A model generated the notes under the pieces. That model was not told the DNA's origin and made no database searches. It saw only the letters and a list, made by a program, of their open reading frames with translations. The position numbers and the translations under genes are program-made. This document shows positions 54,184-61,816 of a stretch of 64,000 nt of DNA, piece after piece. Origin of the DNA: MED-G17 sp963991985. Its GTDB lineage: Bacteria; Bacteroidota; Bacteroidia; NS11-12g; UBA9320. The DNA is taken from assembly GCA_963991985.1 (NCBI GenBank), contig CAXDRX010000004.1, positions 1 through 64,000 of the forward strand. Direction: 5' to 3'. Within the stretch, counting starts at the first letter, position 1; each line of letters opens with the position of its first letter.

Positions 54184-55368
54184 ATGAAAAACATGAAATC
54201 CAATATTTTAATTTCTCTAATTCTGTTGTTTTTTATCTCATGTAAGGAAAAAAAAGTTCGACCTATGGAATTAGCAAATCAAATACTCAAGAAATATGAA
54301 GGATATCAATCGCTATCATATGATATAAATTATAAAATTAAATATTTTAGTCAAGTTGACGATACAACAAAAGTATCTGCTAAGATTGACTTAATAAGAC
54401 AAAAAAGTGATACAATTTTTGGTGGATACGTTTGGATAAAAACCGATTCAATAGATAGATATTATGATACTAAGAACACCTATCTTATCAATCATAAAAA
54501 TGACACCATTACAAGATATCCACAAGATAAACCATTTGTCATTACTGGAAATACAATAGGCGATGCTATAAGAATATACTTTTTAAAACCAGAAAGACTG
54601 ATAAATGGGACATCAGATTCAACAATGAAAATCACAATTGTAGATGATAAAATTAATGATTTAGCAACTTGGAAATTAGAATATAAATTAGAAGACGACG
54701 AATATTCCACTAATACTTGGAAAAATATATGGATCGATAAACAAAATGGTTTTATTCCAAAAATGAACTTTTCAACAGATATGCAAGGTGAAAACCAGTA
54801 TAATCAATGGGATTTGTTTGAGATCAAATACGACGAATTATCCATTAGTGATTTAGAAAAGAGATTTGATGAGATTAAAAAGAACTATACAATTATTGAT
54901 TATAAGGAAAGATCAAAAGAAGAAGAAAGCCTATTATCGAATGGTACTCAAATTCCAAAACTAAAAGGAACACAATACATCAATAAAACTGAAATTTCAT
55001 TAGATAATTATAAGGGTAAAATGATTTTATTGGACTTTTGGTATATGGACTGCTTCCCATGCATCAAAGCAATTCCTCACTTAAACAATATTTCAGCCAA
55101 GTATAAGGACAAAGGATTAGTGGTCCTTGGAGCAAATCCATTTAATAACAATGAAAAGGATTTAAAGCGAATGCCGAACTTTTTATCTAACAATCCGATA
55201 GATTATCCTATAATGTTCATTGACAAATCAAAACCGAAAGACTTTAAAATATATGGCTATCCATCATTTTATATAATAGGTAAAAACGGAGAAATTCTGC
55301 ATTCTGAAGTTGGTTTTAGCAAGAACGCTATAAATAAAATTGATAGTTTAATTCAAACAAATATTTAG
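54184..55368 (+). CDS. Thioredoxin-like (TlpA-type) lipoprotein
   Basis: A 394-residue lipoprotein (lipobox FISC, Cys20). Residues about 25-240 form a beta-rich domain like those preceding thioredoxin modules in Bacteroidota; about 255-394 form a TlpA/AhpC-like domain with active site Cys290-Phe-Pro-Cys293 (FWYMDCFPC) and the cis-Pro region YGYPSFYII. It would reduce or isomerise disulfides in the periplasm. Two sampled 60-base lines here have 17 and 18 G+C, against 27 in a sampled line of sucA, so composition is distinctly AT-rich, consistent with horizontal origin. Confidence 0.82.
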   Translation: MKNMKSNILISLILLFFISCKEKKVRPMELANQILKKYEGYQSLSYDINYKIKYFSQVDDTTKVSAKIDLIRQKSDTIFGGYVWIKTDSIDRYYDTKNTYLINHKNDTITRYPQDKPFVITGNTIGDAIRIYFLKPERLINGTSDSTMKITIVDDKINDLATWKLEYKLEDDEYSTNTWKNIWIDKQNGFIPKMNFSTDMQGENQYNQWDLFEIKYDELSISDLEKRFDEIKKNYTIIDYKERSKEEESLLSNGTQIPKLKGTQYINKTEISLDNYKGKMILLDFWYMDCFPCIKAIPHLNNISAKYKDKGLVVLGANPFNNNEKDLKRMPNFLSNNPIDYPIMFIDKSKPKDFKIYGYPSFYIIGKNGEILHSEVGFSKNAINKIDSLIQTNI

Positions 55369-55407
55369 AAGTTAAACAAAATGAGTAGTAAGAGCAATTA
55401 AAAACCT

Positions 55408-55474
55408 GCTTATAACATCGTGTAATCACAGCATACCCTCCGGGATACGCTGGATACACGTAATCCGTTAAAGC
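55408..55474. repeat. attC-like imperfect palindrome after the thioredoxin-like gene
   Basis: GCTTATAAC (55408-55416) and GTTAAAGC (55467-55474) pair with one bulged A. Inside, CGTGTA and ACACG pair, followed by ATC/GAT and further paired segments around CAGC/GCTG, with a central TCCGGG. The pairing is better for the minus strand, where G-T wobbles replace A-C mismatches. Outer arms ending in AAC and beginning with GTT, plus extrahelical bases on one strand, resemble integron attC sites. The consensus (RYYYAAC/GTTRRRY) is not met exactly, so this is a resemblance, not an assignment. Confidence 0.5.
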
Positions 55475-55508
55475 ATTGACCAAACGGTGAAATTTTGCTC
55501 CACTAAAA

Positions 55509-55628
55509 ATGAATAAAGTTTTACTCTCTTTTGCCTTTTTATTTTTCTATTCCGTCCATTCTTTGTGCTCAATTGCACCAAATGCGTGGCCACTAGAAAA
55601 GCCCGATGCATGCATTTATAAAAATTGA
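55509..55628 (+). other. Possible short secreted ORF (39 codons)
   Basis: ATG followed by a signal-peptide-like stretch (KVLLSFAFLFFYSV) and a short tail with two Cys residues (Cys20, Cys35), then TGA. It is located 34 nt after the palindrome and before tRNA-Val, in a 354-nt stretch with no other gene. It may be a truncated secreted gene or chance. No homology is claimed. Confidence 0.3.
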
Positions 55629-55722
55629 ACCACTGTCAGTCAAAAAAGAAAAAAACGCATTTTGGATCTAATTCTATGCAAATAAAAACAGGATTGCACA
55701 TCTTACATTTCCTCCCATCTAC

Positions 55723-55800
55723 TGGTGGGCGATGTTGGATTCGAACCAACGACCCCCTGCTTGTAAGGCAGGTGCTCTAAACCAACTGAGCTAATCGCCC
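55723..55800 (-). tRNA. tRNA-Val (anticodon TAC)
   Basis: The minus strand folds into a cloverleaf: acceptor GGGCGAT/ATCGCCC, D-arm TTAGCTCAGTTGGTTTAGAGC, anticodon stem CCTGC/GCAGG with loop CTTACAA, T-arm GTTGGTTCGAATCCAAC. CCA is encoded. It reads GUA-family valine codons. A TATTTTCG box at 55815-55822 ends 14 nt before the mature 5' end and may be its promoter. Confidence 0.97.
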
Positions 55801-55814
55801 TTAAAAAAGGAAGG

Positions 55815-55822
55815 CGAAAATA
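55815..55822 (-). promoter_or_regulatory. -7-like box TATTTTCG upstream of tRNA-Val
   Basis: Same octamer as before three protein genes in this window. The 14-nt distance to the mature tRNA 5' end fits a short precursor. Confidence 0.4.
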
Positions 55823-55935
55823 GAACAAATTTTTAAGAGTTAAAAAATAAAGTGGGCTTAATACTATACAATCTGTTGTTTGCGTGTTTAACTTGATTTG
55901 TCCAAGTTTTTTCACTTTTACAATTTTGCATACGC

Positions 55936-58251
55936 GTGACCAGAATCAATAAAAAGGCAAAAATATTGTTGATTACTTTCTTGGTCTTATCCACGATTTT
56001 TTTGTCATCAGCCTACTATTTTGGATCGCAAGCCAAAAACTTGTTGATAACAGAAATCAACAAACAACTTGCTGTAAAAGGTCGTTTGGGTGAACTTTCT
56101 GTAGATCCATTTTCTTCCTTTCCATTGGTCAATATATGTTTAGAAAATTTAAGTATTGAGGAGTCTCACCCGCATTACAAAGAGGAGTTAATGGTACTCC
56201 AAAGGTTAAAAATTTCCTTCCATCCTTTAAAAATTATCGCAGGGAAATTTGAGGTAGAGAAGATCGGCTTTCATCATGGAAAACTCAATGTTTACCAAGG
56301 AAAAAAGTTCAATAATTTTGATGTTTTAAGGAAAAAAAACAAACAAAACAAGCCAAGCAATAAGCTTTTTTTGGCCTGTCAGTCGATTGCGCTAGAAGAC
56401 ATTGAACTGGTGTTTGAAGATGATGCTCAAAATCGAGTGGAGCTTGCCATTGAGCACAGTAAATTGGGATTGGATTTAAAAGAAGATTGGGAAATTGTTC
56501 AAAAAACTCAGTTGAGCTTGAGAAAATGGCATGGCAAAAGTCAAAATATACAAAAGAATTTGCCCATTCTTTTCTCTGGTAAGATTCAACTACAACCCAA
56601 ACAAAAAAAAGGAGTACTGGAAGATATTGCCCTCAACATTGATCAATCAGGCGTGCTTGGTTTGAACGGAAACTTTGATTATTCAAAAAAGAAGCTGCTT
56701 TGGGAACTAAGCTATGACTCAAAAAAAATTGCTCCCTCCATTTTGTTGCACGCATTTTCAGCGGATGAAAACATTCCTACCAAAAAAATTAAGGGTTTTT
56801 TAAATGTGAACGGACGGATACAAAATGATGGATTTCATACCTATGCCGATACAAAGATTGAAAGTAAAAAGTCAAGTTTTAACTACAAAAGCAAAAAATT
56901 TTTTCTAGATCAGTTGTATGCTCATCACCATTTTGTGCACGGCCGACACCAATTGGAATTCCGCCTGGGGCGCTTGCGGAACAAAGGCAATGAGATTAGT
57001 GGTCACTTGCAATATTCCAATGAACAGATAAAGCTCGACCAGATAAGCGGTCGTTTGGAAACCTCCTTTTTAAATGAAATGGAATTTGGAATTCTTCCGG
57101 GATTGGCCGCAAAAATGGAGTTTGAGGCTTCGGGCGATTTGCACAAAAAAAATGGGCAATGGAATCTAGACAAAAACTTTGTGGCTTCTGGGAACTGTCA
57201 AGGAAATTTTGAAGAAAAGTCGAAAGCTTTGGATTTGCAAAATTTTGATCTTGACTTGAAAATATTGGACCAATCCATTTGGATCGATTGGAAAAAGGGC
57301 AAAATCAACAATTCACCAATGCAAGCTAATTTGAAATTGAAATTCCTTGCGGTAGAAAATCGTTGGGATTATCAAGGCAAAGTAAATATTGATGTGCTTA
57401 GATTGGATAAATTTTACCAGGCGATGACCAAGGAAAATTCAAAAGTTTCGGAAGGAAAACCTGTAAAAATTTCTGGTGGTCTTTCATTGGAATGTGGGGA
57501 ACTGCATTTTGACAATTTTACTGCCAAAAAGATTAAAGGAAAGCTTTTCCAAAAAGAACAAAATTGGTATTGGAGCAATCTGGCGTTTACCAGTTGTGAC
57601 GGCCAAATACTAAGCAACGGAAGCTACTACAAGAAAAAGATTAAAGCCAAACTTGACCTCAAGGAAGTAGATGTTGAACAACTTTTTATAGGTATGAACG
57701 AATTTGGACAAAATGAAATTGGGTCCAAAAATTTAAAGGGCAATGCAGATATTTCCCTCGATTTTTCTGCTCAAGTAGATTCCTCAGGTATTCTTCTGCC
57801 AAGTATTCAAGCCCAAGCCAAGCTAAAGATTCGTAATGGTCGGCTTTATCAATACAAAACACTTCAAGAAATATCTAAGCTGGTGGATGTTAAAAGTTTA
57901 GGTGATGTGAAATTCAAAACGCTTGAAAACACCATTGAGATCAAAAATCAACAAATCATTTTTCCGCCAATGAACATCCGCAACGACCTCGTAAACTTAA
58001 CGGTTTCGGGAATACATTATTTTGACAATACAGTGAATTATCAAGTAGAAATGGATGTAGGAAGCTATTGGGTAAACAAATCTATCTTCTTTAAAAAGCG
58101 AAGAGAACGCGGGGTTGAAAGCACGGCCAACAGCAGTAAGGTTACCATGAAAGTCGTTGGGACAGCCATTGATCCTCAAATAAGGGTAGTCAAAAAAGAA
58201 AAAGACAACAAAAAAACACAGGTAGATGAGTCCTCTTTGTTTGATGAATAG
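55936..58251 (+). CDS. AsmA-like protein
   Basis: A 771-residue protein with one N-terminal membrane helix (about 10-30, ILLITFLVLSTIFLSSAYYF) and a long beta-rich periplasmic body. The opening AKNLLITEINKQLAVKGRLGELSVDPFSSFPLVNICLENLSI is the AsmA pattern, and the C-terminal LKIRNGRLYQYKTLQEISKLVDV matches the AsmA C-terminal domain. Such proteins are proposed bridges for phospholipid transport to the outer membrane. GTG is the start; CAATTTTG (one mismatch to TAnnTTTG) ends 7 nt before it. It ends with a charged tail (KKEKDNKKTQVDESSLFDE). Confidence 0.85.
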   Translation: MTRINKKAKILLITFLVLSTIFLSSAYYFGSQAKNLLITEINKQLAVKGRLGELSVDPFSSFPLVNICLENLSIEESHPHYKEELMVLQRLKISFHPLKIIAGKFEVEKIGFHHGKLNVYQGKKFNNFDVLRKKNKQNKPSNKLFLACQSIALEDIELVFEDDAQNRVELAIEHSKLGLDLKEDWEIVQKTQLSLRKWHGKSQNIQKNLPILFSGKIQLQPKQKKGVLEDIALNIDQSGVLGLNGNFDYSKKKLLWELSYDSKKIAPSILLHAFSADENIPTKKIKGFLNVNGRIQNDGFHTYADTKIESKKSSFNYKSKKFFLDQLYAHHHFVHGRHQLEFRLGRLRNKGNEISGHLQYSNEQIKLDQISGRLETSFLNEMEFGILPGLAAKMEFEASGDLHKKNGQWNLDKNFVASGNCQGNFEEKSKALDLQNFDLDLKILDQSIWIDWKKGKINNSPMQANLKLKFLAVENRWDYQGKVNIDVLRLDKFYQAMTKENSKVSEGKPVKISGGLSLECGELHFDNFTAKKIKGKLFQKEQNWYWSNLAFTSCDGQILSNGSYYKKKIKAKLDLKEVDVEQLFIGMNEFGQNEIGSKNLKGNADISLDFSAQVDSSGILLPSIQAQAKLKIRNGRLYQYKTLQEISKLVDVKSLGDVKFKTLENTIEIKNQQIIFPPMNIRNDLVNLTVSGIHYFDNTVNYQVEMDVGSYWVNKSIFFKKRRERGVESTANSSKVTMKVVGTAIDPQIRVVKKEKDNKKTQVDESSLFDE

Positions 58252-58255
58252 TTGG

Positions 58256-58981
58256 TTAAACAGGAAGCAATAGAAAACGTAAAGCTTTTTCTTTTTCTCC
58301 TCTTTCTCTCTTTTTCCCCTTCTGTTCTTTAAGGTATTTTTCCTCTTTTCCCCTATGATAAATTTCAATTTCTGTGAGGCAGCTTTCGATATTTTCTTGG
58401 TGTTTGATTAAAATAGGTTTCAAAAGTTTGCGGAGAGACTTAATTTCTTTTTTGATGGTCTCTTTTTGAATATCATGCTTTGTTTCTTCTGAATTTTCTA
58501 TCGACATCAAAAGGGATTTTTTAAGTGCTTTGGCCTTTTCTCTTGCCATAGCAATTGTTTCTTTCTCCTTTGGGTTTAAAGTCTTATCAAAGTCCCTACG
58601 AATTTTTTTTGCTACAGCATGTTTTTTTCGGTATGCTAAATGACTTCTTAATGCTGATTTATTTGCCCTGCTCATTTTGGCCCATTGGGTTTGTTGTTCA
58701 GCGGTTAAAATATTTTGAATCGCCATCCAATAATGTTTTCGAATTTGATGCAATCTCACTCTTCTTTCTTCCATGCCAAGATCCAAACTTTTGGTTTCGA
58801 TGATGGCATTGCGAATATTTTCTCTATTCAATTCAATTTCTTTTTGTTGATTTCCACTTAATTTAAGTGCTTCGGCAAACGCTAAAATATTTTGGTTATT
58901 CCCTTTCTGATGGTGTTCCTGTTGGGCGTGGGCAGCAAAGATGGAAAAACAAAAAACAACCAATAGAATTATCTTGCTCAT
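58256..58981 (-). CDS. Secreted helical protein, Spy/CpxP-like
   Basis: A 241-residue protein with a signal peptide (about 1-19, AAHAQ), then almost all helix. LSGNQQKEIELN, LTAEQQTQWAKM and LNPKEKETIAMA recall LTxxQ-type repeats of Spy/CpxP periplasmic chaperones, but the match is loose. The tail is very basic and Lys/Glu-rich (KEQKGKKRERGEKEK). Convergent with the AsmA-like gene, with 4 nt between. An alternative TTG start adds two residues. Function not established. Confidence 0.6.
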   Translation of the reverse strand: MSKIILLVVFCFSIFAAHAQQEHHQKGNNQNILAFAEALKLSGNQQKEIELNRENIRNAIIETKSLDLGMEERRVRLHQIRKHYWMAIQNILTAEQQTQWAKMSRANKSALRSHLAYRKKHAVAKKIRRDFDKTLNPKEKETIAMAREKAKALKKSLLMSIENSEETKHDIQKETIKKEIKSLRKLLKPILIKHQENIESCLTEIEIYHRGKEEKYLKEQKGKKRERGEKEKALRFLLLPV

Positions 58982-59022
58982 GCCCAAATGGTCACAAATT
59001 TTATGCCAACAAAAAAGCCGTT

Positions 59023-60102
59023 TTACACTTCGTAGCGTTCAGTGTGTGTAAAATAGCTGTTTGGAAGTTTCCCATGCGAAGCCTCCTGATAATCATCATA
59101 ATTGCAAGGAAAAAATAATGGGGTTTCGGCATGCAAGTGAGGGATGGTATACCACCATCTATCGGTCCGTTTGCTTTTATAAAAGGAAAGAACAACTTCG
59201 GGTTCTACCTGACATTTGTAAACCATAAAATTATCGTGCCAATTGGGATGATCCGTTTTTCGATTGGCCATACCCTCCAAAAAATGCCACAGATTTTGAG
59301 CGAACAAATGGTAGTCTTGAGGAAAAGCAGAATCACCTTTTGCATTCAGCAAGGCATAGCCACGAATCATATCATTCATTCCAGAAAACCAAGCAAGTTG
59401 GCACATTTCAAAAGCATTAATTCCATTGGGTAAGTGCAGACCATTGCAATGGTAACTTCCCGATTCAATCGCATGGCAATCCATCAGAACAATTTGACTC
59501 TCTCGAATCAAAGGCTCTGCTTTTTGAATATTTTCTTTTAAAGTGCCCAATCGCATTAGTTGAAAATTCATGCTTTCGGCTGAACTTATTGTATTCCTTG
59601 GATTGAGGTAATTTTGAAAACCAAGCAATTGTACATTGTTTAAATAATTTGGCTCGTGGGTGCAAGTTTTGTAAAGAAAAGAGTTCTCTTCTAAATTGAT
59701 TTTGGGAGAGATTTGGGTCAAACTGATGTCTTGCTCGCTTTTTTCAAAACTAGAATAAAGGGCGTCATTGACTTCCTCAAAATCGGTATGATTGATGGCC
59801 AGAACAGTCAAATTTTTTGAGAGTAATTCTTCAAAAATTTCGGTCAGGTTTTTCATTGAATTGAATTGCTTGACTTGAAAAAAACCAAAATCATAAACAA
59901 GCGGCCAAACATTTTGGGGAAACAAACAAAAAAAGGCATCTCGCATCATTTTTGCATCTTTCACCTCATGTCCAATGCTAAACATCACAACACCTTCTTG
60001 TGGGTTTGCTCTATAATCATGGATGTCCAAAACTTGATTGCCAAAAGAGAGCTTAGGATACCTGTTCAACTTGGGAATGGTGCTGAAAAAAGAATCTATC
60101 AT
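59023..60102 (-). CDS. Ureohydrolase-fold (arginase/formimidoylglutamase-like) protein, probably inactive
   Basis: A 359-residue protein resembling the long arginase-like proteins of Bacteroidota. Shared segments are MRLGTLKENIQKAEPLIRESQIVLMD, PNGINAFEMCQLAWFSGMND, LWHFLEGMANRK, and the C-terminal VLSFYKSKRTDRWWY and PCNYDDYQEA. The metal-ligand motifs GGxH, DAHxD and DxDxxDP of active ureohydrolases are not seen: instead FSIGHEVKD, ISPKINLEE and MDCHAIESG occur. A non-catalytic or divergent function is inferred. A TACTTTTG box lies 13 nt before the ATG. Confidence 0.65.
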   Translation of the reverse strand: MIDSFFSTIPKLNRYPKLSFGNQVLDIHDYRANPQEGVVMFSIGHEVKDAKMMRDAFFCLFPQNVWPLVYDFGFFQVKQFNSMKNLTEIFEELLSKNLTVLAINHTDFEEVNDALYSSFEKSEQDISLTQISPKINLEENSFLYKTCTHEPNYLNNVQLLGFQNYLNPRNTISSAESMNFQLMRLGTLKENIQKAEPLIRESQIVLMDCHAIESGSYHCNGLHLPNGINAFEMCQLAWFSGMNDMIRGYALLNAKGDSAFPQDYHLFAQNLWHFLEGMANRKTDHPNWHDNFMVYKCQVEPEVVLSFYKSKRTDRWWYTIPHLHAETPLFFPCNYDDYQEASHGKLPNSYFTHTERYEV

Positions 60103-60149
60103 TAACTTCGCTTTTCAAAAGTAGCTTACTAAAGTTTGACTTTATCCAC

Positions 60150-61160
60150 ATGTATTTTGTAACAGGTGCTTCAGGGTTTTTGGGTGGACATATTGTTTGT
60201 CAGATGTTGATTGAAGAAATGCGTGTTGTAGCACTCAAAAGACCCAATAGTTCCTTGGAACAACTGGAAACAATTGCCCATTTCTATGCCCAAATGGGTG
60301 TTGAAGTCGACCTTCACAAAATAGATTGGGTAGAAGGTGATCTATTTTCGGAAGCGGCAATAAAGCCAATTTTAAACAAAGCCAAAGGGTTGGTTCATGC
60401 CGGTGGATTGGTCTCTTTCCACCCGAAAGATATAGATCTTTTGTATCAAACAAATGCTCAAGCAACAAGAAACCTTGTGAATTGGAGTTTGGAAGAAGGT
60501 TTGGAGTATTTTTTACATATTAGTTCGGTAAGTACTTTGGGCGGGAAAGGAGATGAAATGATAAATGAGAAGTCTATGTTTCGAGAAGAAAACAAAAGTC
60601 ATTATGCCAGATCCAAATATTTGGCAGAGCTAGAGGCACACAGAGCATCTGCAGAAGGAATGGCGGTGGGAATAGTAAACCCGAGCATTATTTTGGGGGT
60701 AGGAGACTGGAAAAAGGGAACAGCTCACTTTTTTGATTTATATGGTAGAAATTTCCCTTTTTATGGAGTGGGGTCAACAGGATTTGTGATGGCCAGTGAT
60801 GTGGCCAAAGTAGTCTGTTTGATGGCCAAAGACAAAAAAGCCGACCAGTTTTTGTTGAACCAAAACAACTATACCTTCAAAGAGATATTCGATACTATTG
60901 CGGTTTCATTCTCCGCTAAGTGTCCATCCTTTGCGATTACACCTTTTCGGGCCGAACTGGCTTGGCGTGTGTTTGCCTTTCGAGAGTTTTTATTTGGTAA
61001 AAAAAGTTTTTTCTCAGCCGACAATGCTCGAAGCGCAGCACGAAAAAGAAATTATGATGGTTCGAAAATCAACAAGGCAATTCCATCTTTTCAATACAAT
61101 GATGTACTAGAAAAAATACAGTCAATTTCGGATTTCAAAAGAGCAACAGAGGACCAATAA
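60150..61160 (+). CDS. Extended SDR NAD(P)-dependent epimerase/dehydratase
   Basis: A 336-residue Rossmann enzyme. TGASGFLG at 5-12 is the nucleotide-binding motif. The catalytic Tyr/Lys pair is in HYARSKYLAE; VHAGGLVSF and ISSVSTLGG fit the extended SDR class. VNPSIILGVGDW is in the usual substrate-side position. The substrate (sugar nucleotide, sterol-like or flavanone-type) cannot be told. ATG is the first start after the divergent gap to the arginase-like gene. Confidence 0.88.
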   Translation: MYFVTGASGFLGGHIVCQMLIEEMRVVALKRPNSSLEQLETIAHFYAQMGVEVDLHKIDWVEGDLFSEAAIKPILNKAKGLVHAGGLVSFHPKDIDLLYQTNAQATRNLVNWSLEEGLEYFLHISSVSTLGGKGDEMINEKSMFREENKSHYARSKYLAELEAHRASAEGMAVGIVNPSIILGVGDWKKGTAHFFDLYGRNFPFYGVGSTGFVMASDVAKVVCLMAKDKKADQFLLNQNNYTFKEIFDTIAVSFSAKCPSFAITPFRAELAWRVFAFREFLFGKKSFFSADNARSAARKRNYDGSKINKAIPSFQYNDVLEKIQSISDFKRATEDQ

Positions 61161-61188
61161 CTTTTTGCGCTAAAGCCAATACTAAAGA

Positions 61189-61809
61189 CTAGGCATTTGC
61201 CTCGTCATTGCTGTTTTCTTCACCTCCTTCTTCTGGGGTCTCTGCTCCCGCATCCGCGCTTATACTTGCCCGTGTTTTTACACAAGAGATAACGGGGTTT
61301 TCAGGCGAGTCGAGTAATTCTAAGTTGTTTACAGCAATATTTTTTATTCGTATGTTGTCCCCGATTTCCATTTTATCGACATCGATATCTATATAATTAG
61401 GAAAATCTTTGAGAAGGCCTTTGGCTTTCACTTTTTTCTGTCGGGTTTGCAGTTTACCACCTGAACGAACACCTGGCGCCACACCGACTGTTCGAACAGG
61501 AAGTTCCATAATGATGGCTCTATTGACATCTAAATACAAAAAGTCTGCATGCAAAATAATTTCGCTTACCGGGTGAAATTGAATGTCTTGAAGCTTACAA
61601 AGATATTTTTTGTTGTCCAAATCCAATTGAATGACATAAGTTTCTGGCGAGTATACCAAATGTTTGAAATCATTTAAATATACATCAAAATGAAGGTTCT
61701 CACCACCCCCGTAAAAAACACAAGGCACTTTGCCTTCTTGTCTTATTTTTTTGGCAACTTTTGAGCCTGTTTCTTTTCGTTTTTCTCCTTTTAATGCAAT
61801 TACTTTCAT
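61189..61809 (-). CDS. rplY: 50S ribosomal protein L25/general stress protein Ctc
   Basis: A 206-residue CTC-type L25: the N-terminal domain (about 1-95) binds 5S rRNA, with VPCVFYGGGENLHF and the QFHPVSEIILHADFLYLD core. The C-terminal domain (about 96-185) has VPV-like LPVRTVGVAPGVRSGGKLQ. An acidic, Glu-rich tail follows. It is 7 nt downstream of prs, a common bacterial prs-rplY arrangement. Confidence 0.95.
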   Translation of the reverse strand: MKVIALKGEKRKETGSKVAKKIRQEGKVPCVFYGGGENLHFDVYLNDFKHLVYSPETYVIQLDLDNKKYLCKLQDIQFHPVSEIILHADFLYLDVNRAIIMELPVRTVGVAPGVRSGGKLQTRQKKVKAKGLLKDFPNYIDIDVDKMEIGDNIRIKNIAVNNLELLDSPENPVISCVKTRASISADAGAETPEEGGEENSNDEANA

Positions 61810-61816
61810 TGTTATA

